Shown: positions 47,903-56,456 of the stretch, one piece after another
Layout: the number at the start of each line of letters is the position of its first letter
How positions within the stretch are numbered: the stretch's first letter is position 1
NCBI RefSeq assembly: GCF_003131185.1
Contig: NZ_QFFU01000016.1
Span: forward strand, 1-64,000
DNA length: 64,000 nucleotides
Direction: 5' to 3'
DNA from: Pseudomonas ovata
GTDB lineage: Bacteria > Pseudomonadota > Gammaproteobacteria > Pseudomonadales > Pseudomonadaceae
Made by a program: the position numbers and the translations under genes
Notes under the pieces: model-generated
Told to the model about the DNA's origin: nothing
What the model saw: only the letters and a program-made list of their open reading frames with translations
The model's database searches: none

Positions 47903-48691
47903 TCAAGCCCATGAGGGGGGGCGTTTTTCAAGAAAGGCATTCAGGCCTTCCTGGCCTTCCTCACTGACCCGGATGCCAGCGATGGTGTTTTCCGTGCGCA
48001 GGCGCAAGGCCTCGCTCAATACGCCGCTGCCGACATCCTGCAGCAATGCCTTGCACACCCGCATGGCTTGCGGGCTGTTAAGCCGCAAGGTGGCGGTCCA
48101 TTGCTCGACTGCCGCCTCAAGCCCGTCAGCCGCATAGACCTCGGCCAGCAAGCCCAGCTCACGGGCGCGTTCGCCGCTGAAACGTTCGCCGCTCAAGGCA
48201 TAGCGGCGGCTGGCGCGTTCGCCGATGGCCTGCACCACGTACGGGCTGATGACCCCCGGTGCCAGGCCGATGCGCACCTCGGACAGGCTGAACAGCGCGT
48301 CCACGGCGCCAATGGCGATGTCGCAACAGGCGCACAACCCCACCGCACCGCCGAAGGCGGCGCCCTGCACCACGGCCAGGGTCGGAAACGGCAGGTGATA
48401 CAGCAGGCTCATCAACTCGCCCAGCTCATGCGCGTCCTTGAGGTTGGCCGCGTAATCGAGGCCGGCGGCGGCCTGCATCCAGGCCAGGTCAGCCCCGGCA
48501 CTGAAGTGCTTGCCGCGCCCGCGCAGCAGCAGGAAGCGCACGGTCTCGTCAGCGTCGAGCTGGCGCAATACTGTAATCAGCTCATGGATCATCTGTGCAT
48601 TGAAAGCGTTGTTTTTCTCCGGCCGGTTCAGCCAGAGCGTGGCGACCCCACGAGGGTCGCGCTGCAGTTGCAAGGTGGTGAAATGGCTCAT
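47903..48691 (-). CDS. liuC: Methylglutaconyl-CoA hydratase
   Basis: A 262-aa crotonase-fold hydratase converting 3-methylglutaconyl-CoA to HMG-CoA. Crotonase features: LWLNRPEKNNAFNAQMI, LRGRGKHFSAGADLAWM (oxyanion hole), VVQGAAFGGAVGLCACCDIAIG, LSEVRIGLAPGVISPYV. The operon position between the two carboxylase subunits supports the leucine-pathway call over a generic enoyl-CoA hydratase. The start at 48691 is MSHFTTLQLQRDPRG. Confidence 0.92.
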   Translation of the reverse strand: MSHFTTLQLQRDPRGVATLWLNRPEKNNAFNAQMIHELITVLRQLDADETVRFLLLRGRGKHFSAGADLAWMQAAAGLDYAANLKDAHELGELMSLLYHLPFPTLAVVQGAAFGGAVGLCACCDIAIGAVDALFSLSEVRIGLAPGVISPYVVQAIGERASRRYALSGERFSGERARELGLLAEVYAADGLEAAVEQWTATLRLNSPQAMRVCKALLQDVGSGVLSEALRLRTENTIAGIRVSEEGQEGLNAFLEKRPPSWA

Positions 48692-48719
48692 CGTTCTGTC
48701 CTTGAGCAGGGGCGCCGGC

Positions 48720-50327
48720 TTACATGCGGAACACGCCGAAGCGGGTCGGCTCGATCGGGGCGTTGAGGCTGGCCGACAAGGCCAGCGCCAGCACCTCGCG
48801 GGTCTGCGCTGGATCAATCACACCGTCATCCCACAAGCGGGCGCTGGAATAAAAGGCATGGGCCTGGCGCTCGTATTGCTCGACGATCGGCTGCCGGAGG
48901 CGTTGTTCATCTTCGGCGCTGAAGGTCTGGCCGGCACGCTCTGCCTGCTCCTGCTTGACCTGCACCAACACGCCGGCAGCCTGTTGCGCGCCCATCACGC
49001 CAATCCGGGCGTTGGGCCACATCCACAGGAAGCGTGGGTCGAACGCACGCCCGCACATGCCGTAGTTGCCGGCCCCGAAGCTGCCGCCAATGATCACGGT
49101 GAACTTGGGCACCTGGGCGCAGGCCACGGCCGTCACCAGCTTGGCGCCGTGCTTGGCAATGCCGCCAGCCTCGTATTTTTGCCCGACCATGAAACCGGTG
49201 ATGTTCTGCAGAAAGACCAAGGGGATGCCGCGCTGGCAGGCCAGTTCGATAAAGTGCGCGCCCTTTTGCGCGGCCTCGGCAAACAGGATGCCGTTGTTGG
49301 CCAGGATCGCGATCGGGTAACCGTTGAGCCGTGCAAAGCCGCACACCAGCGTAGTGCCGAACAGCGCCTTGAACTCATCAAGGGCCGAGTCATCGACCAG
49401 GCGCGCAATGATTTCGCGCACGTCGAATGGCTGCTTGGTGTCGGCCGGGATCACGCCATACAGCTCGTCGGCTGCATAGCGCGGCGCGATGGGGGCCACG
49501 CAGTCCAGTTGCCCCAGCTTGCGCCAGTTGAGGTTGGCCACGCAGCGCCGCGCCAGTGCCAGGGCGTGGGCGTCGTTTTCAGCGTAATGGTCGGCCACCC
49601 CCGAGGTCTTGCAGTGCACATCCGCGCCGCCCAGGGCTTCGGCGGTGACCACCTCGCCGGTGGCGGCCTTGACCAGCGGCGGGCCGGCAAGAAAAATCGT
49701 CGCTTGTTGGGCGACCATGATGGTTTCGTCGCTCATGGCCGGCACGTAGGCGCCGCCGGCGGTGCACGAGCCCATGACCACGGCGATCTGCGGGATGCCT
49801 TGGGCACTGAGGTTGGCCTGGTTGAAAAAGATCCGGCCAAAATGGTCGCGGTCGGGAAACACCTCGTCCTGGCGCGGCAGGTTGGCGCCGCCGGAATCGA
49901 CCAGGTACAGGCACGGCAAACGGTTGTGCCGGGCAATGTCCTGGGCCCGCAGGTGTTTCTTGACTGTCAGCGGGTAGTAGCTGCCGCCCTTCACGGTGGC
50001 GTCGTTGGCGATGATCATGCATTCGACGCCTTCGATGCGGCCGATGCCGGCGATCACACCGGCGGCGGCGACGTCTTCGCCGTACACCTCCCAGGCGGCC
50101 AGGGCGCCGATTTCAAGAAATGGCGAGCCGGGGTCGAGCAACTGGTCGATGCGCTCGCGTGGCAGCAGCTTGCCCTTGGCCACATGCCGTTGCCGGGCCT
50201 TGGCGCCACCGCCTTCGTGCACCTGGGCCAACAGGGTGCGCAGCGCCTCGACCTGCGCCAGCATCGCTTCGCGGTTGGCCTGGAAGTCGGCAGAACGGGG
50301 GTTGAGTTGGGTCTTGAGTGTGCTCAT
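48720..50327 (-). CDS. liuB: Methylcrotonyl-CoA carboxylase, carboxyltransferase beta subunit
   Basis: A 535-aa carboxyltransferase subunit. Characteristic segments are LPRERIDQLLDPGSPFLEIGALAAWEVYG, LPCLYLVDSGGANLPRQDEVFPDRDHFGRIFFNQA, MGSCTAGGAYVPAMSDE, ITGFMVGQKYEAGGIAKHGAKLV and the C-terminal MWPNARIGVMGAQQAAGVL. It acts with LiuD. The start at 50327 (MSTLKTQLNPRS) is the family start. The gap to liuA is 25 bp. Confidence 0.95.
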   Translation of the reverse strand: MSTLKTQLNPRSADFQANREAMLAQVEALRTLLAQVHEGGGAKARQRHVAKGKLLPRERIDQLLDPGSPFLEIGALAAWEVYGEDVAAAGVIAGIGRIEGVECMIIANDATVKGGSYYPLTVKKHLRAQDIARHNRLPCLYLVDSGGANLPRQDEVFPDRDHFGRIFFNQANLSAQGIPQIAVVMGSCTAGGAYVPAMSDETIMVAQQATIFLAGPPLVKAATGEVVTAEALGGADVHCKTSGVADHYAENDAHALALARRCVANLNWRKLGQLDCVAPIAPRYAADELYGVIPADTKQPFDVREIIARLVDDSALDEFKALFGTTLVCGFARLNGYPIAILANNGILFAEAAQKGAHFIELACQRGIPLVFLQNITGFMVGQKYEAGGIAKHGAKLVTAVACAQVPKFTVIIGGSFGAGNYGMCGRAFDPRFLWMWPNARIGVMGAQQAAGVLVQVKQEQAERAGQTFSAEDEQRLRQPIVEQYERQAHAFYSSARLWDDGVIDPAQTREVLALALSASLNAPIEPTRFGVFRM

Positions 50328-50352
50328 TGGCCGCCTCTTGTTGTTATGGGCA

Positions 50353-51534
50353 TCAAAGCGTTTCGTTGAACAGCTCGCGGCCAATCAGCATGCGGCGGAT
50401 TTCGCTGGTGCCGGCGCCGATCTCGTACAACTTGGCGTCGCGCCACAGCCGGCCCACCGGAAACTCGTTGATATAACCATTGCCGCCCAGGATCTGGATC
50501 GCTTCGCCGGCCAGCCAGGTGGCCTTTTCGGCGGCATACAAGATAACCCCCGCGCAGTCCTTGCGCACCTGGCGCACATGGCCGCTGCCCAGCCCGTCCA
50601 GGTGCTTGCCCACGGCATACAGGTAGGCGCGGCAGGCCTGCTGGGTGGTGTACATGTCGGCCATCTTGGCCTGGATCAGCTGGAACTGGCCGATGCTCTG
50701 GCCGAACTGCTTGCGGTCGTGGATGTACGGCACCACCACGTCCATGGCCGCCTGCATCAGGCCCAGCGGGCCACCGGACAACACGGCGCGCTCGTAGTCC
50801 AGGCCGCTCATCAGCACCTTGACGCCCTCGCCGACGCCACCCAGTACGTTTTCCTGTGGCACTTCCACGTCCTGGAACACCAGCTCGCCGGTGTGCGAGC
50901 CACGCATGCCCAGCTTGTCGAGCTTCTGCGCCACCGAGAACCCGGCCGCGCCCTTTTCGACGATGAATGCGGTCATGCCCTTGGCGCCGGCGGCCAGGTC
51001 GGTCTTGGCGTAGACCACCAGCACATCGCAATCGGGGCCGTTGGTGATCCACATCTTGGTGCCGTTGAGCACGTAGCGGTCGCCCTGGCGGTCGGCGCGC
51101 AGTTTCATCGACACCACGTCAGAGCCGGCATTGGGCTCGCTCATGGCCAGCGCGCCGATGTGTTCGCCGCTGATGAGGCCGGGCAGGAAGCGACGCTTCT
51201 GTTCGTCGGTGCCGTTGCGGTTGATCTGGTTGACGCACAGGTTGGAGTGCGCACCGTACGACAGGCCGATGCCGCCGGCGGCGCGGGAGATTTCTTCCAT
51301 GGCGATCATGTGCGCCAGGTAGCCCATGCCCGCGCCGCCATATTCTTCGCTGACGGTCAGGCCCAGCAGGCCCATGTCGCCGAACTTGCGCCACAGGTCC
51401 ATGGGGAACTGGTCGGTGCGGTCGGCCTCTTCGGCGCGTGGCGCAATTTCCTTGGCGGCAAAACCGGCCACGGCGTCGCGCAGCATGTCGATCTCTTCGC
51501 CAAGGAAAAAATTCAGTCCCGGTAGATGGCTCAT
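50353..51534 (-). CDS. liuA: Isovaleryl-CoA dehydrogenase
   Basis: A 393-aa acyl-CoA dehydrogenase. Family motifs: MSEPNAGSDVVSMKLRADRQGD, YVLNGTKMWITNGPDCDVLVV, DRKQFGQSIGQFQLIQAKMADM and the C-terminal GGNGYINEFPVGRLWRDAKLYEIGAGTSEIRRMLIGREL. Position at the head of liuBCDE supports isovaleryl-CoA specificity. The start at 51534 gives MSHLPGLNFFLGEEIDMLRD. It follows the IOR gene by 53 bp. Confidence 0.94.
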   Translation of the reverse strand: MSHLPGLNFFLGEEIDMLRDAVAGFAAKEIAPRAEEADRTDQFPMDLWRKFGDMGLLGLTVSEEYGGAGMGYLAHMIAMEEISRAAGGIGLSYGAHSNLCVNQINRNGTDEQKRRFLPGLISGEHIGALAMSEPNAGSDVVSMKLRADRQGDRYVLNGTKMWITNGPDCDVLVVYAKTDLAAGAKGMTAFIVEKGAAGFSVAQKLDKLGMRGSHTGELVFQDVEVPQENVLGGVGEGVKVLMSGLDYERAVLSGGPLGLMQAAMDVVVPYIHDRKQFGQSIGQFQLIQAKMADMYTTQQACRAYLYAVGKHLDGLGSGHVRQVRKDCAGVILYAAEKATWLAGEAIQILGGNGYINEFPVGRLWRDAKLYEIGAGTSEIRRMLIGRELFNETL

Positions 51535-51587
51535 GTCGGTTCTCCGTCCTTATCGATTCTTATAGGTATGAGGGTAGATCAGTGCGT

Positions 51588-54500
51588 TTACAGCTGCGCG
51601 GCGGCAATGCGGGTCGCAGGATTTGCCACCTCGTGAAACAGCACCGGGTTGCGCCACTGCGCGAGCAGGGTGTCCTTATGCTGCCGGGCGTGTTGCAGGT
51701 AGCGGTCCTTGACCGCACCATAGCCGCGCACGGCGTCCGGCAGGCGGGCCAGCTCAAGGGCCAGGGTGAGGTTGCCGGCGTTCAGGCCGCCGAGCAGTTC
51801 ATCCAGCAGGCTCTCGTACTCGCGCTGCCAAGCCAGTTCGGCCTTGCGTTCATGGGTGCGGGCGAACGGGTCGAGCCAGGTATTGCGCACCGCCTTGCAG
51901 TGGCTCAGCAGGCGCAGCGCCTTGAGCATCCATGGGCCGTAGGTTTTCTTGGCTTTTTGCCCGGCTCCGGAGGTGTTCAGCACCGGCGGCGCCAGGTGAA
52001 AGCGCAGGCGGTAGTCACCCTCGAAGGTCGACTCGATCTTTTTCAGGAACTGGCCGTCGGTATACAGCCGCGCCACTTCGTACTCGTCCTTGATTGCCAG
52101 CACCTTGAAATAGTGCCGCGCCACCGCCTCGCTCAGCGGGCCGGCATGGCCAACCAGACGGGTTTCGGCAGCGACGAAGGCGTCGACGCGGGTGGTGTAG
52201 CGCCGGGCCAGTGCAGCGTTCTGGTACTGGGTGAGGAAGTCGGCCCGGCGGCTGACCTGCTCGGCCAGCGTCTGCGACAGCACCCGGTCGGCGCTCTTGA
52301 CCTGCGCCTCGTCGATCCTGGCCTGCACTCGTGGCAGGTCGAACGCTGCACGGCGTCCCCAGGCAAAGGCGGCCTGGTTGAAGGCCACCGCCGTACCGTT
52401 CAGTTCGATGGCCTTGAGCAGCGCAGCTTCGGTCACCGGCAGCCAGCCTTTCTGGCAGGCAAAGCCGAGCATGAAGGTGTTGGTGGCAATCGAGTCGCCC
52501 ATCAGGGCGGTGGCGATGCGGCTGGCATTGAGAAACTGCACCTGCTTGTCGCCGACCGCTTCGCTGATCTGCCGGGCCATGTCGGCAGTGCGAAACATCG
52601 GGTCCGGGTGGGCCTGGACATCGCCGCTTTCGGCTTGCCGGGCGAAGGTGCGCACAAAGGTGCCGGTCAGGCTTTCTTCGCTGTTGATCACGGCAAAGGT
52701 CACGCCCTGGCGCATTTTCAGCAGGGTCTCGGTGTTGGCACTGACCACCAGGTCGCACCCGAGCAGCAGGTTGGCTTCGCCCTCGGCGATGCGCGGTGCA
52801 TGCAACTGGTCCTGGTGCGCGGCAATGCGGATGTGCGACCACACCGCACCGCCTTTCTGCGCCATGCCGGCCATGTCCAGGCTCAAGGTGCCCTTGCCTT
52901 CGATAAACGCGGCCATGCCCAGCAACGCCCCAATGGTCACCACGCCGGTGCCGCCGACGCCGGTGATCAGAATGCTGAACGGTTGCGCCAGCGCTGCCAC
53001 TTCAGGCTCCGGCAGGTCCCAGCGTTCCTGGTCGGCCAGTGCCTTGGGTTTGCGCAGCGCACCGCCCTCGATGGTGACAAAGCTGGGGCAGAAGCCTTCC
53101 AGGCAGGTGAAGTCCTTGTTGCACGACGACTGGTCGATCTCGCGCTTGCTGCCGAACTCGGTCTGCACCGTGGTCACCGACATGCAGTTGGACTGGCTGC
53201 TGCAGTCGCCGCAGCCTTCACACACCGCCTCGTTGATCATCACCCGGCGCGCCGGGTCGGCAAACTTGCCGCGCTTGCGACGGCGGCGTTTTTCGGCAGC
53301 GCAGGTCTGGTCGTAGATCAGCGCCGACACGCCCTGGTACTCGCGCAGGGAGGTTTGCACCTCGTCCATTTGTGCACGGGACAGCACCGGTACGCCAGGC
53401 GCCAGGTCGGTGATGGTCTTGTAGCGCTCGGTGTCGTCGGTGACCACCACGATGCGCTGCACGCCTTCGGCTGCCAGTTGCCGGGAAATCTGCGCCACGC
53501 TCAACGAGCCATCCACCGGCTGCCCGCCGGTCATGGCCACCGCGTCGTTGTAGAGAATCTTGTAGGTGATGTTGACCTTGGCCGCGACCGCAGCACGAAT
53601 GGCCAGCAACCCGGAGTGAAAATAGGTGCCGTCGCCCAGGTTGACGAACACGTGCGGGGTGCGGGTGAACGGCGCCTGGCCGATCCAGGCCGCGCCCTCG
53701 CCGCCCATCTGGCTGAAGGTCTTGGTCTGCGGGTAGATCCAGGCGGCCATGTAATGGCAACCGATGCCGGCCAGGGCGCGGCTGCCCTCGGGCACTTTGG
53801 TCGAGCTGTTGTGCGGGCAGCCCGAGCAGTAATGCGGCAGGCGGTCCATCAGCGTGGTGAAGCGCTGGTTGGCGGCCAGCCCGGCTTCGAGCACCGCCAG
53901 GGCCACCTGCAATTCGCCACTCTGGTGATAACGCAGGATGCGCTTGGCCAGGGCCCGGGCGATCTGCGAAGGGGTCAGGTCGCTGGTGGCCGGCAGCAGC
54001 CAGTCGGTGTGCGGCCGGGTCCACTCGCCCTTGTCGTCGAACTTGCCGACGATGCGCGGGCGCACGTCCTCGCGCCAGTTGTACAGCTCTTCCTTGAGCT
54101 GGTATTCGATCATCTGGCGCTTTTCCTCAACCACGATGATCTCTTCCAGCCCGTCGGCAAAGTGCCGCACGCCTTCGGCGTCCAGCGGCCAGACCATGCC
54201 GACCTTGTACACCCGCAGGCCCAGTTGCGCGGCGCGGTCCTGATCGATGCCCAGGATCTTCAGCGCCTGGCAGACGTCGAGGTACGACTTGCCGGAGGTG
54301 ACGATGCCGATCCGCGCACGCGGCGCGTCCAGCACGATGCGGTCCAGGCCATTGGCCCGCGCATAGGCGGCCACGGCGTACAGCTTGTGCTCCATCAGGC
54401 GCTGTTCCTGCGCCAGCGGCGGGTCCGGCCAGCGGATGTTCAGGCCGCCGGCGGGCAATTCGAAATCGGGGATCACCGGATTGACCCGGTCCAGGCTGAC

Positions 54501-55151
54501 GTCGACCACCGCGCCGCTTTCGACGGTGTCGGCCACCGCTTTCATGGCCACCCAGCAGCCCGAGTAGCGCGACATGGCAAAGCCGTGCAGGCCGAAGTCG
54601 AGGTACTCTTGCACCCCCGACGGCGCCAGCACCGGGATCATCACCGCCTTGAAGATGTGCTCGGTCTGGTGCGGCAGTGAAGAGGAACGCGCGCCGTGAT
54701 CGTCACCGGCAATGGCCAGCACGCCACCAAACTGTGACGTGCCGGCCGCATTGGCATGGCGCAGCACGTCGCCACAGCGGTCGACGCCCGGGCCCTTGCC
54801 GTACCACATGCCGAACACGCCGTCGTACTGCGCGCCCTCGAACAGGTTGACCTGTTGGGTGCCCCACAACGAGGTCGCCGCCAGGTCTTCGTTGAGCCCT
54901 GGGTGAAAGGTGACGTGCTGGGTCTTGAGGTGCTCGCGGGCCTTCCACAAGGCCTGGTCGAAGCCGCCCAGGGGCGAGCCGCGATAGCCGGAGATGAAGC
55001 CTGCGGTGTTGAGCCCCGCTGCCAGGTCGCGCTGGCGCTGCATCATCGGCAGCCTGACCAGGGCCTGCACGCCGGTCATCAGGACCGTGCCCGAGGCTTG
55101 CAGGTACTTGTCATCAAGCGTTGGAGTGACGGTCGACACAGGACTGTTCAT
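51588..55151 (-). CDS. Indolepyruvate/2-oxoacid ferredoxin oxidoreductase, fused single-chain (IorAB type)
   Basis: A 1187-aa one-polypeptide 2-oxoacid:ferredoxin oxidoreductase of the aerobic proteobacterial class. Order: N-terminal pyrimidine-binding part (TAGFISGYRGSPLGGFDQALW), linker, TPP-binding domain with YCSGCPHNSSTK (~residue 440) and NLGDGTYFHSGLLAIRAAVAAKVNITYKILYND (~505-535), an iron-sulfur segment with CEGCGDCSSQSNCMS and CNKDFTCLEGFCPS (~640-690), then the gamma-type domain (ILITGVGGTGVVTIGALLGMAA) and a C-terminal DUF6537-like helical part. It decarboxylates aryl- or branched-chain 2-oxoacids to acyl-CoA. Here it is first in the liu operon, suggesting production of isovaleryl-CoA. 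Confidence 0.92.
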   Translation of the reverse strand: MNSPVSTVTPTLDDKYLQASGTVLMTGVQALVRLPMMQRQRDLAAGLNTAGFISGYRGSPLGGFDQALWKAREHLKTQHVTFHPGLNEDLAATSLWGTQQVNLFEGAQYDGVFGMWYGKGPGVDRCGDVLRHANAAGTSQFGGVLAIAGDDHGARSSSLPHQTEHIFKAVMIPVLAPSGVQEYLDFGLHGFAMSRYSGCWVAMKAVADTVESGAVVDVSLDRVNPVIPDFELPAGGLNIRWPDPPLAQEQRLMEHKLYAVAAYARANGLDRIVLDAPRARIGIVTSGKSYLDVCQALKILGIDQDRAAQLGLRVYKVGMVWPLDAEGVRHFADGLEEIIVVEEKRQMIEYQLKEELYNWREDVRPRIVGKFDDKGEWTRPHTDWLLPATSDLTPSQIARALAKRILRYHQSGELQVALAVLEAGLAANQRFTTLMDRLPHYCSGCPHNSSTKVPEGSRALAGIGCHYMAAWIYPQTKTFSQMGGEGAAWIGQAPFTRTPHVFVNLGDGTYFHSGLLAIRAAVAAKVNITYKILYNDAVAMTGGQPVDGSLSVAQISRQLAAEGVQRIVVVTDDTERYKTITDLAPGVPVLSRAQMDEVQTSLREYQGVSALIYDQTCAAEKRRRRKRGKFADPARRVMINEAVCEGCGDCSSQSNCMSVTTVQTEFGSKREIDQSSCNKDFTCLEGFCPSFVTIEGGALRKPKALADQERWDLPEPEVAALAQPFSILITGVGGTGVVTIGALLGMAAFIEGKGTLSLDMAGMAQKGGAVWSHIRIAAHQDQLHAPRIAEGEANLLLGCDLVVSANTETLLKMRQGVTFAVINSEESLTGTFVRTFARQAESGDVQAHPDPMFRTADMARQISEAVGDKQVQFLNASRIATALMGDSIATNTFMLGFACQKGWLPVTEAALLKAIELNGTAVAFNQAAFAWGRRAAFDLPRVQARIDEAQVKSADRVLSQTLAEQVSRRADFLTQYQNAALARRYTTRVDAFVAAETRLVGHAGPLSEAVARHYFKVLAIKDEYEVARLYTDGQFLKKIESTFEGDYRLRFHLAPPVLNTSGAGQKAKKTYGPWMLKALRLLSHCKAVRNTWLDPFARTHERKAELAWQREYESLLDELLGGLNAGNLTLALELARLPDAVRGYGAVKDRYLQHARQHKDTLLAQWRNPVLFHEVANPATRIAAAQL

Positions 55152-55282
55152 GCGGCGGATCCTCAGGCTTTTATTCTTGTAGTCGACCGCTTGAGAGACC
55201 CGCGATCGGTTTTCAAGTACGTTAGTCTGCGCTTGCGCTATCGTAAATTTCTAAAAACAGACATCGGGTATAAAAAAAACAG
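55152..55282. promoter_or_regulatory. IOR-liu / LysR divergent promoter region with CA motif
   Basis: The 131-bp region separates the operon from the divergent LysR gene. On the minus strand AAGAATAA at 55178-55171 matches the Hfq/Crc AANAANAA motif, just before the GAGG ribosome site and 20 bases before the IOR ATG. An AT-rich stretch at about 55245-55280 precedes the LysR start. Confidence 0.45.
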
Positions 55283-56188
55283 ATGGCCCATCCCCGTGAC
55301 ATTTCGCTTCGTCAACTGCGCTATTTTCGCGCCGCCGCCGAGATGGGCCAGTTCTCCCTGGCCGCCGCCAGCGAGCATATTTCCCAGTCGGCGATCACCG
55401 CTGCCGTGGCGCAACTGGAGCAGGCCCTCAATGTCAGCCTGTTCGAGCGCCTGCCCTATGGCGTGCGCCTGACACTGGAAGGCCACCGGTTTCTGGAACG
55501 CACCCGCTCGATCCTCAATGCCGTGCAGGATGCCGTGAGCGAGCCGTTGAGCACCGGGGCGGCCATCAGCGGCACGGTGCGCATCGGCGCCAGCTACACC
55601 GTACTGGGCTACTACTTGCCCACCGTGCTGATGCGCTTTCGCCGCAGCTACCCGGATGTAGAGTTCGACCTGCAGGACATGGACCGGGTCTCGATCGAGA
55701 ATGCGGTGTCCAGCGGCGCGCTGGACCTGGGACTGATCATTGTCTCCAATTCCGACCCGGACCTGGCCCTCAACAAGGCGGTGCTGATGCAGTCCAAGCG
55801 CCAGGTCTGGCTGCCGGTGGATCACCCCTTGATGCAGGCCGAGAAAATCAGCCTCAAGGACCTGGAGCCCCTGCCTTACCTGATGTTCACTGTCGATGAG
55901 GGCGAGGCGTCGACCAATCGCTACTGGCAACAGTGCGGGGTCAGCCCGCGCGTGGCGTTCCGGACCAGTTCGATGGAGGCCTTGCGCGGCCTGGTGGCCA
56001 ACGGTTTTGGCGTGACGGTGCTGTCGAAAATGGTCTTTCGCCACTGGTCGCTGGAAGGCCGGCGCCTGGAAACGCGTCCGCTCAGCGATCCGGTGCCGGA
56101 CATGGAGCTGGGCCTGATCTGGAACGAACAGAGCCTGGTCACCCCCGAGGCGCGGGCGGTGCAGCAGTTTCTGTTGCATTCGGTGTGA
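55283..56188 (+). CDS. LysR-family transcriptional regulator
   Basis: A 301-aa LysR regulator. The HTH is at residues ~10-65 (ISLRQLRYFRAAAEMGQFSLAAASEHISQSAITAAVAQLEQALNVSLFER). The effector domain includes TVRIGASYTVLGYYLPTVLMRF and ALDLGLIIVSNSDPDLAL. It is divergent from IOR-liu and is the natural candidate regulator. The usual MerR-type liuR is absent here. The start at 55283 is ATG with few alternatives. Confidence 0.92.
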   Translation: MAHPRDISLRQLRYFRAAAEMGQFSLAAASEHISQSAITAAVAQLEQALNVSLFERLPYGVRLTLEGHRFLERTRSILNAVQDAVSEPLSTGAAISGTVRIGASYTVLGYYLPTVLMRFRRSYPDVEFDLQDMDRVSIENAVSSGALDLGLIIVSNSDPDLALNKAVLMQSKRQVWLPVDHPLMQAEKISLKDLEPLPYLMFTVDEGEASTNRYWQQCGVSPRVAFRTSSMEALRGLVANGFGVTVLSKMVFRHWSLEGRRLETRPLSDPVPDMELGLIWNEQSLVTPEARAVQQFLLHSV

Positions 56189-56456
56189 AGATTGATCAGT
56201 TTTGCAAATCAATGGCACGAAAAAACAAACTTATCAAACGCTGGGAATGGGCAGAAGCTGGGAACCGGTAGGCGTCACTGACCAGAGGGCGATGCGAACA
56301 GGCTGGGTAAAACCGGGCCCTCTGAGGCGCCTGTAGCGCTGCAATCGCCGGCAAGCCGCCTCCCACAGGTTCCTGTGAAACCCTCAGGCGATGTGGCTAA
56401 AGCCTCTCCTGCACGCACAGCGTTTGCGTGTGGATCACTTACAAGGAGTCATGTTC

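Noticed and set aside
48510..50369. A 619-codon plus-strand open frame opposite liuB.
   Set aside because: It is antisense to a highly conserved carboxyltransferase and has typical shadow composition.
51438..54680. A 1080-codon open frame on the plus strand opposite the IOR gene.
   Set aside because: High-GC codon bias leaves long open frames in antisense. It has no domain resemblance, is His/Gln/Gly-rich as antisense frames are, and the IOR frame shows clear TPP and iron-sulfur motifs.
55283..56188. The LysR gene as part of the same transcript as the thiolase.
   Set aside because: A gap of about 270 bp separates them, and the thiolase has its own ribosome site. An independent promoter is more likely, although a shared role remains possible.
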